Part shown: positions 11,441-23,400 of the stretch, piece by piece
How positions within the stretch are numbered: position 1 is the first letter of the stretch
Layout of the letters: each line of letters opens with the position of its first letter
NCBI RefSeq assembly: GCF_041381155.1
Contig: NC_091142.1
Location: forward strand, 30,183,528 to 30,247,527
DNA from: Argopecten irradians
Taxonomy: Eukaryota; Mollusca; Bivalvia; Pectinida; Pectinidae
Length of the DNA stretch: 64,000 nucleotides
Direction: 5' to 3'
Program-made: the position numbers and the translations under genes
Notes under the pieces: generated by a model
Databases searched by the model: none
Seen by the model: only the letters and a program-made list of their open reading frames with translations
What the model was told of the DNA's origin: nothing

Positions 11441-12405
11441 GGGTCAAAGAAGTAATATCAACAGGATTTTCCAGATGACACGGGATTCAATCAAACGTAA
11501 GTCTGTTGGATACGAATTACTTCAAATGGTGAATATGGGACAAGGAAGTAATTCCAACCGTGTGGACAAAGAGCATACAATATCCGACAGAACCTGACGT
11601 GCAAATCCAGCAATGTCATCTACCTCCTCTCGTGTAGGAAATGCACAATGCAATACGTTGAGGAAACCGGTGGTCCACTCAACGTCAGAATCAACAATCA
11701 CCGCTGGTGTATCAAACAGAACCAACCTGACTATCCGGTTGTCAGACATTTCAACTTACCCAGCCATAGTTGGAAAGACATGCAGGTGATTGCAATTGAG
11801 CACTGTCCCTACTGGACAGAAACCAAGCGTCGATCGAGAGAGAGAGATTCTGGATTACCTATTTACAGACATGCTGTCCCAAAGGCATTAACGAACGTTA
11901 AATATACTAATTGACATCAATTGATCACTCGCTTTTCAATTTATTATCCCTACTTCCAGCATTTTTCACGTTCTGTTCTACGCGTTTTTGATCCTTTACC
12001 TATGCTGCCCGGCAAAAGGCGACTAAATTTAGGACATTGCTTCTTTGCACACACGGAGGAGATAGGTGACTAAATGCATCCTATACCAATGAGCACTATA
12101 TATAAATTTCGCCACACATTTGACGTCACATGTGGCACGCTTTCCAGTCATCGCTCATATTTTAGCGTTCTGCCGAACAGCATGGATACATTTTGGTAGA
12201 TCCGGCCTTCGGCTGCCACTTGCCGAAGGGTAAATTGCGCTCCATCGTGCTGTATAGTTAAATATTTGTCTACTTTGTCCCGCATTACTGTTCGTATCCT
12301 ATTATGTAATCGTGTTCGTTTTGTATGTCTTGATAAAGGGGCAGATCGCCTCGAAAAAAATGACAATTTTTTTGTCCACACGGTGAGAATTACTTCCTTC
12401 CTCCC
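11441..12405 (+). mobile_element. Penelope-like element, 5'-truncated insertion
   Basis: The identical 14-mer 'atactatataatga' lies at 11427-11440 and 12406-12419, a target-site duplication that delimits about 965 bp. Inside is the GIY-YIG endonuclease end of a Penelope-like retroelement (about 11576-11914) with the recognisable run NLTCKSSNVIYLLSCRKC, then QYVEETGGPLNVR and PVVRHFNLPSHS. Towards the 3' end 'tgataaaggggcagatcgcc' resembles the usual Penelope 3' tail. The reverse transcriptase is missing, so the copy was truncated at integration. Near both ends lies an inverted pair, 11531-11566 against 12369-12408. Confidence 0.75.
11576..11914 (+). pseudogene. GIY-YIG endonuclease fragment of the Penelope-like element
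   Basis: About 110 codons are open in one frame. The usual GIY is replaced by VIYLL and the YIG by QYVEETG, as is common in this family, and the HFNLPSHS motif is present. The N-terminal reverse transcriptase is absent, so no active protein is expected. Confidence 0.7.
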
Positions 12406-12452
12406 ATACTATATAATGAACACACATTGGACGTATATAAAAAGAATCTTAC

Positions 12453-12865
12453 ATGAGTGTTCGTTTCATATGGAATTTAATGAAAGGAGTCTAAGAAGTT
12501 TTTATTTTTGCGAGTCTTAGTGAGCAAGAAATTACAACTTCGAGATGGGTTTCATAAATTCTCAAATGAGATGGACACATATTTAAGATACTTTTGATCA
12601 CGTAATAACAAATACCTAAAAGAACAAAGAACTTCACTTCAAATGTATTCCGGAAAAACAGCGGAGGCCGCCATTTTGTCCCGCCGTCCTCGTAATCCTG
12701 ACGTCACCTCGTTTTTCCTGACGTCATTTGTTGTTTCTGTCTTACGTCACAATGCATTTCAAGCCAGTGAAAATCGCTGTAGGTCATATTACACAAGTGT
12801 CAAACGCAAAAATATTACACGGGCGAAATAACTTGATATCAGGCGGATTATGTGATAAAATAATA
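12453..12865 (+). repeat. Dispersed repeat, copy 1 (with extra central segment)
   Basis: The ends match 15575-15760: 'gtttcatatgga' with 'gtctaagaagtttttatttt' on the left, and 'gtgaaaatcgctgtaggtca' and 'gatatcaggcggattatgt' on the right. About 220 bp between the matching ends is absent from the other copy and includes two TGACGTCA sites. Confidence 0.6.
12699..12726. promoter_or_regulatory. Pair of TGACGTCA (CRE-type) sites
   Basis: Perfect TGACGTCA octamers lie at 12699-12706 and 12719-12726, 20 bp apart. Just upstream, 12666-12676 reads ggccgccattt, a YY1-like core. The chance background in a repeat-rich region is not negligible and no transcription start is visible. Confidence 0.25.
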
Positions 12866-13595
12866 TATAGCGAGGATTATTACAAATGTTAAGGAGACAA
12901 AGTTATTTGCAATACGCCGTTTCCGGAATACAACCTTCAGTCAGTTTGATCATGTGACTTTAATCATCACGTGACTTTATTTAAGGCACATTTGAAACGA
13001 AATGGCGGCATATGTAATGATTGTACAACGCTTGAAAATTACATATTATGACAGAACACGTAACATTACCTATCAAAACATAATGTACCAAATATAATCT
13101 AAACATGCAAGAATATTGAATTTAGACACTTCACAAGGAATGACATGTAAGTTACGACATCAAATGGAGTTGTCGTCTAGCAGTTGGAAATCAACGGTAT
13201 CTGAAGTCTCACTCACCTAGGTACTTTTTCCAAAAATCAATAACAAACAAGAAACACAAAACATAACAGTTGATCTTAGTTCCTTTATCGAGCAAGTATA
13301 ACCGACAATGACCTTTACTCGGACATTGGTATTCTCTGCCTATAATTGTCACCACCATGACGGAAAATGTGCCCTAAATTTTTTGCGGTCACATGATCAA
13401 ACCACGTTTTCTACCTCCTTCACAAAAGAGTTCCTTGTATCCCGGAATCGACGTATTAGTTGGGCAAGCAAAGAAACACTTCATCAATGAAGGCAAACAA
13501 GCATGTAATAACTGATATATCTTGTTCAATTACTCGTGAGATTGAATTATAAAAAAGTAATCAATTTTTTTCCGCAAATTACCGTCATGGTATAT

Positions 13596-14084
13596 TTATT
13601 TCATGCATACCACACAATATAGATACTTATTCTGTATGTATGGAGGACATCGAAGCGAGCCACACTTTGCTTTTACGGCGTATATCAACCTGCCATCATC
13701 GTCGGTCACAAAGTCAGCTCCTCCGTCTAAAATTTGTGCGTCTTTATCTACACATATGTACTGTGTAGCAGATTCGTGATCGTATTTACCCGACCCCAGT
13801 GACCCGCTATACGCCTTCGTCCAGCCGCTGTAACAGGTCGTCCTCGCCGGTATCATTACAGAGGAGCCAAAGGATTTAGGCCTACAGACCGCACAGGGCA
13901 CCTCTTCGTTTTTTGAGTGTCGTCCGAATGGTGATGCCACATTTTCTGACTCATATTCTGCGCCGTACATCCTTCCTGAATGGTCATCGTCTGGTAAATC
14001 TGCATACGGTCCCCATATCGGGTATCTGGGCAAACAAACATACTCTGCTGCAGCTCCGAGTCCAAAAAGATCCGCCAGTATAGC
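13596..14084 (-). CDS. Collagen C4-like gene, exon 3 (Cys-rich domain, stop TAA)
   Basis: Behind a GACACAG acceptor about 160 codons run to a TAA at 13596-13598. From about 14050 on the frame is intact and well conserved. The first nine codons are conserved only in the neighbouring frame, the one the splice phase demands. Confidence 0.7.
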   Translation of the reverse strand, partial: AILADLFGLGAAAEYVCLPRYPIWGPYADLPDDDHSGRMYGAEYESENVASPFGRHSKNEEVPCAVCRPKSFGSSVMIPARTTCYSGWTKAYSGSLGSGKYDHESATQYICVDKDAQILDGGADFVTDDDGRLIYAVKAKCGSLRCPPYIQNKYLYCVVCMK

Positions 14085-14531
14085 CTGTGTCAGAATAAAA
14101 CAGAATATTGAATTGTATTGGTGAGTCGTAAAAGAAAATAGCAATGATTTACAGAAAATGCACATTATGCAGAAAAATTACTAGTATAGGTACATTTGTA
14201 TACTGCCAAAATCTACACTGTGTGGTTTATGAAATTGAAATTCATCTTGTCTGTTTTGGCTTTATAAAGTCTAATTGCGTATACAATACCGTATACCCAG
14301 TTTTTAGTCTAGCACCCACGACAAAAACAAAAACAAGGATGTAAATATAAAGTTTGGTCTTCGTTACTGTGTATTCGATGGTATGACCTCCGTTGGCAAC
14401 GAACATATTCATTTATGGAGCACAGTCGAAATCCTTCATAAAACTTGTCGGATTGCTATCAGGTATACAAAAGTTTAGAATTCCACAAATTTGTGAATTG
14501 ATTCCGAGGAAAAAAACTTTTTTATGCTTAC

Positions 14532-14606
14532 CAGAATACACGAGCTCAGTCAAGTTGGCCGGACAGTCGGTCCTTACCCAGCGGACAAATACAGCTCCTC
14601 CGTGGT
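14532..14606 (-). CDS. Collagen C4-like gene, exon 2
   Basis: This 75-base exon lies between a GTACCACAG acceptor and a TTCTG|GTAAGC donor. It encodes HGGAVFVRWVRTDCPANL and continues to ELVYSG, the conserved segment preceding the Cys-rich domain of the family. Confidence 0.7.
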
Positions 14607-14773
14607 CTGTGGTACAGGATTCAAAGAAGAATCATAATACCAAATATAGGGATATAGATAAATCAACAATAGAAATATATCGGGTTTTTTCCATTCAAAT
14701 GAAGCACTGCCGTTTACAAGTTTGCCCTCACACGCTGAATTTTCTATAGTTTCATTATCTTTACAATTAACAA

Positions 14774-15433
14774 TTACAAACATGTATTTTTGGGAATGCT
14801 TTCCATGACGAATATTACAAACATGAATTTTTGGGAATGCTTTCCATGACGAATATTACAAACATGAATTTTTGGGAATGCTTTCCATGACGAATATTAC
14901 AAACATGTATTTTTGGGAATGCTTTCCATGACGAATATGACAAACATGTATTTTTGGGAATGCTTTCCATGACGAATATGACAAACATGTATTTTTGGGA
15001 ATGCTTTCCATGACGAATATGACAAACATGTATTTTTGGGAATGCTTTCCATGACGAATATTACAAACATGTATTTTTGGGAATGCTTTCCATGACGAAT
15101 ATGACAAACATGTATTTTTGGGAATGCTTTCCATGACGAATATGACAAACATGTATTTTTGGGAATGCTTTCCATGACGAATATGACAAACATGTATTTT
15201 TGGGAATGCTTTCCATGACGAATATGACAAACATGTATTTTTTGGGAATGCTTTCCATGACGAATATGACAAACATGTATTTTTGGGAATGCTTTCCATG
15301 ACGAATATGACAAACATGTATTTTTGGGAATGCTTTCATGACGAATATGACAAACATGTATTTTGGGAATGCTTTCCATGACGATATACAAACATGTATT
15401 TTTGGGAATGCTTTCCATGACGAATATGACAAA
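14774..15433 (-). repeat. 41-bp minisatellite, about 16 copies, in an intron
   Basis: The unit 'acaaacatgtatttttggga' + 'atgctttccatgacgaatat' + g repeats every 41 bp with few changes, mostly near the right end. Because 41 is not a multiple of three and the unit has no stop in any minus frame, three overlapping open frames of 138-173 codons arise; none is a gene. Confidence 0.9.
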
Positions 15434-15574
15434 GTATGTAGTGTGTTTCTATTATTTAATATAACGTTTATATTCAAACTAAAGTATTAGTGTTTTCAAT
15501 GGGTATATGAATATATTAGTGGATCAGTTACCCAATAATCCTTTGACTTGATATACAAATGTATATAGGATCTT

Positions 15575-15760
15575 ATAGGAGTGATCATTTCATATGAGTT
15601 TTTATGAAACGAGTCTATAAGAAGGTTTTTTATTTTTTATTTTTGCGAGCCTTGGCTACCAATGAAAATCGCTACAGGTTATATTACACTAGTGACATAT
15701 GCAAAAATATTACATTTGCGAAATCACTGGATATCAGGCGGATTATGTCATAAATCTATT
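15575..15760 (+). repeat. Dispersed repeat, copy 2
   Basis: This is the compact version of 12453-12865, lacking its central 220 bp. It lies in the first intron of the collagen C4-like gene. Confidence 0.6.
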
Positions 15761-16011
15761 TTTTAAGGAAGTACGGAAGTAGTATCCAAAAATACCTATT
15801 TTCGTAACAATACCTTGCACGTGATGAATTTTTCATAAGAAACTCACGTGATAAATTCACGTGAATTTATAACCCTCCAATGTTTTTAGACTAATTAGTG
15901 TATATGTCCTAAATTAAGATAATTATGTTCATATATTCTCAGAACCCCATTGAAATACAAAATACGTTAAATATGATAACGACTAGACAAAAACACAACA
16001 ATACAATTTAC

Positions 16012-16279
16012 CTCTATTCGCCAGGTTTTGTTCCAGTGATGATATCTTTCCGGTTTGTGCCTGTATTGTGTCATGCTGTGTCTGGACAGTAGTCTTTAGG
16101 GTTTGTAGATCAGCAGTTTGGGACAGTACCGTAGCCTGAAGGGTTTCTAGTTCACTCTGTAAGTTGGTCATCTATTGCTGGACGTAGTCAGGGTCACTTA
16201 GGAGTATTCTCTTGTCATGATTGCCTTCACAATTGGTACATATTAACAATAACCACAGAATGATGTGTCTTAGAAACAT
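16012..16279 (-). pseudogene. Collagen C4-like gene, exon 1 (signal peptide, coiled coil)
   Basis: ATG at 16279 opens a classical signal peptide of about 18 residues ending NCEG. At codon 36 there is a TAG. After it the same frame continues as MTNLQSELETLQ up to the donor GAG|GTAAAT. Reinitiation at the Met after the stop would give a product without a signal peptide. Confidence 0.65.
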
Positions 16280-16619
16280 TGTATGTACTTATTCGACTCC
16301 TAGTGGTAACAATATGATAAGCGAAAAGGTTATCTAAAACTTTGGGAGTGCTACCTGATGGATAGTACAAAACAATTCCTAGTGTCATGTTGTTAAATGT
16401 TGTCAATCACAACATTAAAGTATAGTTCGAAGAGTCAATACTTTATCTGTATCACTAGCCTGAGACTATTCTTCCCATGACCTACAACACCATAAGAACT
16501 GTAAAAAAATAAACATACAAATATGATTGTGGTTTTAAACTGTAGTAGATTAAAGACTTAAAGTCATATATTCCTATCAATTTAGGTCGATAGGTATGAA
16601 AATGATTACAAATTCCCGG

Positions 16620-16643
16620 AAACTATTGACCGGTCAATAGTTT
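16620..16643. repeat. Perfect 24-bp palindrome
   Basis: aaactattgacc is followed at once by its exact reverse complement ggtcaatagttt. It lies between the two divergent genes starting at 16279 (minus) and about 17300 (plus). Confidence 0.8.
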
Positions 16644-16789
16644 GACTGTTAAGGAACTGCGAGGAACTTTTACATGCACTTTTGTTGACGTCATTAACAC
16701 CTGCGCGCTGGGCCCAAATATTCTTTTGGCGAATGTCTTTCTCGCGAGAAGCTGTGCTAATTATAAGATTTCAGTTGAGGCAACAAAAC

Positions 16790-16953
16790 AGTTGTTTCAT
16801 GCTATATCAGTCAACAATCAAATCTCTTTCCCCTTAGTGTTGGGACAAACCCTATAAACTTTTTCCCTTGTCATCGGGAAACAGTTCATCTAGTTGGTCC
16901 CAACACATTGGGAAAAGATTTTTAACTATTGACTGATAAGGCACGAAACAACT
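16790..16953. repeat. Long hairpin, arms of about 57 bp
   Basis: 16790-16846 and 16897-16953 are reverse complements at roughly three quarters of positions (anchors 'agttgttt', 'tatcagtcaa', 'tgttgggac'), with a 50-bp loop. Probably a decayed MITE. Confidence 0.65.
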
Positions 16954-17306
16954 TATGGTATGTAAACACATGTTTATAGAATTGAAATGTTTCTTTACAG
17001 TTTCCCAGCTACGAAAATGAAACGCCAATCATCATACCGAAAGGTAATAACTAACCATAAAAAAAAAATTAAAAAAAATAAAAATCGAGGAATTAGTCGG
17101 TTCTCAATGTAATTACCCATTATTGCATAATCATTATAAAAAGTTGAAAAAATAACATAAACAAAAATTAAATCATAATGTTCTTCAAATGTTTTTTTTA
17201 AGTAGGACTTCGATATTCTATTGTTTTTTTCCTTTGAGAAAATGGATTATGGTAATTGCTGTAAGCATTTTTTTCTTATATTGTCATCACATTTTTTCTT
17301 GGACAG

Positions 17307-17411
17307 AAAATGATCATGCAAGTAGTATTCTAGACACAATGTTCATGTTACGAACCTACAACCACTTAGGAGACATAGACAACACCACTCTATCCGATTT
17401 CATTGTTGAAT
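17307..17411 (+). CDS. NLR-like gene, visible exon 1
   Basis: A 'ttttcttggacag' acceptor, 105 bases and a GAAT|GTAGGT donor; phase 1 on both sides. It encodes NDHASSILDTMFMLRTYNHL and on to DFIVE. In the joined frame the next residue starts the Death domain. The open frame upstream of the acceptor is intron read-through. An initiating ATG at 17242 with a 54-bp intron is conceivable but too short to trust. Confidence 0.5.
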
Positions 17412-20400
17412 GTAGGTTTTCGTTTTCTACACTCTGCTATATAGGGATATGTATCTATTGAACTTTCTGACTTTCGCTTTATTCTCGATATTTTCCTTTG
17501 AAGTTAATACCTTATATGTAACTTAATTAAACTGCTTTTAATTTTTAAACTGTGTATGTAAAACGAGTTTGATAATTTTGTAGAGTCGCAAAAATATTAG
17601 CTTACCACACGTATTGTCACTTCCTGAACAATCGATTACTTACAATGTAAATGATAATCTGTATACAGGTGGTCGTCGTTTGTTTGCCGCCGCCGTCGTC
17701 GTCCTAATCATCGTACAGAATTCGGGGAACCAAGTTTCTGAAACAAAATAGAGTTCCGCCCTCATGTTCGTCCTAGCAACGGAAGCACTTGTCCAGAAAA
17801 TGAAAACTTATGCAAACATTAGTGGTATCAAAACACGAAATAGGAAAATAATAATCTCTCAACTAGCCGACGACACTACATTATTTCTGAAGTATAGGGA
17901 CATCAATAGAGCATTAGATATTATTAAACAGTTTGGGAAAGATTAAATAAATAAACATAAAATTAGTACCTTCATGGGTATTGACTGGGTAAAGTAGGTA
18001 CAAACTTAAAGGTTTGTTCTAATCTTAATTGGGCAGACAAAATAACAAGTATTGATTCTCTAAATAAAAATTGGGGGGGGGGGATGAAATGTGTCCATGA
18101 TAGGAAAATCTGTTGTGGTGCATTGTTTATTGATACCACAAATAACGTATTTAGCAAGTGTTCAATATATAAGAAGCGATCAAATTTAGGAAATTTAAAG
18201 CAAAATTTACTGATTTATTTGGAACCATGGACCAGAGCGTGTTAAACGTAGTGTAGTGACTGGTGATAAATTGGAAGGTGGTCTATTTATTTGGGATGTT
18301 GAATCCCATATTGATGTTTTAAATATATCCTGGATAAAATTGTTATCCACTGAAGATTCATCTTGGGAAGTGTTTCCAAATTATCATCCTTTTATTATTT
18401 TTTTATTGTTTTTTTTTTTTTTTTTTTTTTTCATTTTTAACACATTTACAAATACATGGGACATCAATATAAACTTGACATGACATATACATTACATTTC
18501 TGTCAGAAAAAACATAAGAAACATAACACAGCATGCTGAGTAAGTACATGTACGTGTGGGAAAAAACCAGTTTGATATATTTTGGTAAGATGAATTTGCA
18601 AATTACTATATTTGATAAATTAGTTTTATATCTTCTATCGCGTATTTGCATCTAAGACCTGGGTCATAAGTGTTTAATGAAGGTAAGCTTGTATGACTCT
18701 TTATCATTATACATGAATGTAATATTTAAGCTCAATTTTATAAAAAAAAAACGAATTTCATTGAAGATATTTATTTTTATTGTAAAGATTGATGACACTT
18801 CGTTAAATTAAGACTTGTCTGTCAGTCTGTATCAATAGAAATATATCACTCAACGAATACTATATTGCTGTTTCAATGCTGTACTTCTATTTGCATCCTC
18901 GATACTCCAGGGGTAACTATCACTACCACTAACAATAGTATCGAGGGTGTTCTATTTAATGACAATAACGCATAATTGTGCGAGCGGATGCAAAAATGTA
19001 ACAATGTATAACAGATGATTTAATAGACACTCTAAATGAACTTTGTTTTGGCCAAATAAAGATATGCGAGAGATGGATTTCGCGTCATGCTTCAAAGACT
19101 ATGGAGTATTAAGTGAATGTGACAGTTGACCTTCTATGTTCAAAGTTTATAATTTCACAGGTCATTGCTAGTCTAGGTATATCGTACGTAGGTGACTCGG
19201 TAGAGTTCCCCACATTGACATGCAAGAATTCCCCACATTGACACGAAGGAGTTCTCCACATTGATACGGCAGAGTGGCCTGATGATTCGGGGAAAACAGG
19301 ATGTAATTGGCTGTACTTCCGCGTCAGAATATATCCCGGTCTGAGCGTGTACGTGTCGGTCTAACCCTGTTATAACCAAGTGAGTGATATTCTTTGTGTA
19401 CATGTGCCGAGATTCTACCCGAATATGGACTACCCAGACATGTCATAATGCCTAGCCGACATGTGTGATGACATTCACCCCCGAGGGACCACCTGCGTTC
19501 AAGTATGAACGATAAATGTAAGTATATGTGTGTATATGTGTAGCCATTAGACAGCGTATAGATAGGACATTGACACAAATTCGTTTATTGTGTTCACGTA
19601 CATGTATATGTGTGACTTGCTTGTGTGTATATATAGTCATGTCCCCCGCATATTGAAATAGAATATCTGTGAAAGCTATATATGTCAATAGCGTTTTACT
19701 GATATCCAATATCATCCTGGCTACTTGAGAGTTCTCTAGTCCTTAATGTACAATGTATCTATATACGATGTGGATTTGTGATACACTTCAATTTTACACA
19801 AAAGTATTGACTATACGAGCATTTATGTAACAATTATGCATCCCAGTGATTAACTAATAAACATAACAAAGATCCCTTTGGTTGTGGCCATAGGGACTAG
19901 TGAATTCCTGACCTACCGACCATTTGACAACAAATCATATCATTCGGGTCGAGAGTTGAGAAGTCGTGTCACAGTTCAACCCCTTGTGTCTATACTATAC
20001 ACATGCAACCTACTCTCATTGTTTTCCTGGAAAAAAAACCACACCAAAATCTTTGTTGAATGAGTTATAATGATGAATAGCAGTGTTTACTCCATATCAA
20101 ATATGCACAATTGCTATCCATTCTTTTTGATAATTACTTCTAAAACTTAACTAACCTTTAAATGCCTAAGCTAGAGTTCCACTTAGTAACCTGTCAAATA
20201 ATTGCAATCCTACAGTCTCCATATTAATAATATCATAGAAATTGCCACAAAGACAAAATGCCCACACAGATGAGTGAATTGTTGTCGGGATTAAAGTGGT
20301 AAGGGTTATCTTAAGATATGTTTTAATGTTTTTTTAATGGAAATATAATTAATTTCTATTCGTTTTCTTACTAAATTTGGCTTTCTGATTTGCCGATTAC

Positions 20401-23400
20401 TTTTCATATCACTCTGAATATAAAATCCGAGAATGGCGCGGAAACCCGACGTTATCTTGGCGTAACAATAGAAACATTGACGTTGCGTATTGATTTAAGA
20501 AATAATCCACCGGAAAATCAATGGAATCTTACACCAATGTTTATAATTAATCTCCGAGTATCAAGACACACCGCTTCTCCAAAACATAAACATATATTGA
20601 AGCATACTCTTTGATAGGAACGGATATGTTCAAATCATGTTTTATCTAAATTTACATGATGTTTTTTATGATTGTCACATGTTAAAAGTACAAATAGTGC
20701 AGAATGCAAAAGTAATAAAATAGCCTAATAATCAGTCTAAACTCTGGAATCGTGTCTGTCTGTCCACAATTCCAAATCTTGTGTCCTCACTCCTGACAAG
20801 TCCTGAACACGCATAGAGGCCATGATAGAGGCCATGTGTGTATGTGTAAGAAAAACTTTGTTGTCCTAAAAGGAATGGGTCCCATGGTAACCAGATGATT
20901 TTGTGAAATGACTAATAACTCATTAGTCTTTGACCCGATGTAATAATTCGTATTTATAACTTCACATAAAAATGATTCAATATGCGATACTTACCAGAGG
21001 CAATATCATAATGCCTTTAAAAATGCAAAGTTTATTAACCATATATTGTTCTTGTTCTGATTTCCATAGACCTTGGCCAGTTGTCAATAGAGATTGGTAA
21101 AGAGTGGTGCCTCCTTGGTTACGAGCTGGGCTTTAGTAACTCTCAGCTTGACCATCTCCAATCAGCGTTCCCTTACAACATCCAACAATGTATCGCCTGT
21201 ATGCTGACAAAGTGGCACGAGACTGCCCTGCAGTGTCGGGTTGATCCAATCCCCCAACTCACACGGTCCTTAGCTGGTGTAGACCGGTACGACCTGGTGC
21301 AGAAAATCAACGCCGACTTCAACGGTAATCTGCAGTCATTTACCTTTAGATTTAGTAATGATAGCTTTCAATTCTGAATGTTTTATGATTTAATGCAATC
21401 AGCTTGCATGACGCGAGTTTAATGTAGAGAAGTTTTTAAATAGTGTGTAACGCTGAAATGCATCGTCTCTTTATTTGCACTGGTTTATGCGGTTTGATAA
21501 TCAGATAAAAAGAAGATTACAACGTCATTACTTGTACAATAGATATCTATTATTTATCTCCATGCTTTATGATTTTTATTCCATGTACATGTTAAATTGC
21601 TTTGTCATAAATCATATCAATATGCTATAAGAACAAAAGCGATATCTAACGCTGGATGTATCCATAAAGATGCTCCACCGCTGACAAATGGTATTTATTC
21701 ACTGTCAAAAACAGGAGCAGACGATTTAGTATTTTTCTTCAGTTATAAAAGTTACTTACTTTACACCATTACCACCATTGAAAAGTTTGAGCTTCTAATT
21801 TTACTTCAAGTTAAAAATATGAAAAATAATTAATTGCATCCCGAAAAAACTGCGTAGCACTATATTCTATATGGAATGAGGTACTGATTGCGCATGCACC
21901 GAAGGCGAAATTAATTATTTCATTTTATTTTTTGTGTTAATTTGGCATGTATATTCACGATTAAACACCAATTATTGTTCAAATAATGAATATCATTTAT
22001 GCTCTGTCGGCGCTGGAGCATATTTAATGTTTTAAAAAAATGTTGATTGAAAGGTTTTTTTCCAATAGAACCGGAACACCAAGAGTTCACTGAAGATGCA
22101 TGTTTTAACCATTTTAACTCGACGATAAGACAAGTCCGATTTGGTCAGGTACAGGGCGACATGCAGATGTACTTGGGTACGTTAAAACGTTTTAGATCTT
22201 GATTGAATTAAATATATTACGCTCATTTATATTGGTTAGATTTCATATGTTACACTCGTTTCTTTCATGGGAGCTGTTGTTTGTGTTTTAAAGGTATATT
22301 ACATGTTCTCTGCCTAGTACTACAAAAGACACCTAGATTTTGTTAAATTGTGCGGTAGGCAAAATTCAATGGTAGCTGCAGCATGTCCTTTTTGGATGAT
22401 ACCCTTTCAACTAAAGCTGCAAAAATAGAGAGAAAAAAAACTTCCATTAAAGTTGAATAGGGGATGTAATGAATATTTGAAATACAATTACTTAATTCCT
22501 GAACAATTTGTTTAAAACAACGATGGATTTGGGAGGGGGCGTTGGACCCAAATCATAATAGTCCTTTCCTCTTGTATGTAATACTATGAGTAAACAACCT
22601 CATTAAAATACTTTAAAAATACAATGTATATGTTTCCTATTTACAGATCAGACTCGGAGATATCTCGAGTTCCAGAGTAAAGATAAAAGACAATTCGTCA
22701 GAACACGGGCTGCACATGCAGCACACGATCTTCTTTCCTCCAAAGGAACGGTGACTCTGATGGGAAATCCAGGAGATGGCAAGTCAGCCATCGCTGTCAG
22801 CATACTGAATCGTTGCCAGGAGGAAGGGTTCACAGTCCTGGTGTTATCTGACCCGGGTCTCATTGAACGTATCTATGACGACGACAAAAGAATCGTGTAT
22901 TTCGTAGACGATGCTTTTGGAACCCCGACAATAAACGTCAGATTGCTTGAAACGTGGACGCGACTCCATGATAAAATCGAAAGTCTCATTAGACTTGACA
23001 AATGCAAACTTCTGATAACATCACGGAAGCATGTTTACATGAAATGTCAGTCAATGTTGTACAAATGTCCATGCTATCGCGAGAATATCATCGACCTTTC
23101 CGGAGAGCAATATCGCCTTAACATGATCGAGAAAAACAGGATCGTGGCAAACTACTGCCAAGACCACGGTCTTTTTCCGATACAGTTAAGTAGGACAAAA
23201 GGAAAACAATACATTCCAGGCTTTCCTCTTCTCTGCAAAATGTTCAGTAATGATAAAAGCATGCAGGAGTTAGACGTGTATTTAGATCAGACACTTTCAG
23301 TATTGCACAGTCAGCTACAGCTTTTGGCCTCTAACGATGTTCATGCATTCTGTGGACTAGTACTGATAATGATGTTTGACGGTAGGCTCCCGCGGTCTGT

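Larger units (their letters stand above)
13596..16279 (-). pseudogene. Secreted short-chain collagen C4-like gene, apparently broken
   Basis: Three exons, 16279-16012, 14606-14532 and 14084-13596, have good AG/GT borders and are all in phase 1. Exon 1 encodes a signal peptide (FLRHIILWLLLICTNCEG), the family phrase RILLSDPDYV and a coiled coil (LQSELETLQATVLSQTADLQ). Exon 2 gives GGAVFVRWVRTDCPANL. Exon 3 encodes the Cys-rich C-terminal domain (AAAEYVCLPRYPIWG, VPCAVCRP, SVMIPARTTCYSGW, CGSLRCPPY, ending CVVCMK). Two lesions are seen: an in-frame TAG at 16174-16172 after DPDYVQQ, and a frame change near 14058 in a run of five T, where the spliced frame GYTGGSFW leaves the domain frame. Family members are secreted and their function is not firmly known. 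Either lesion could be an allele or an assembly error, but two together favour a pseudogene. Confidence 0.7.

Noticed and set aside
14774-15433. CRISPR array
   Set aside because: The repeats are directly tandem with no spacers, and the context is an animal intron.
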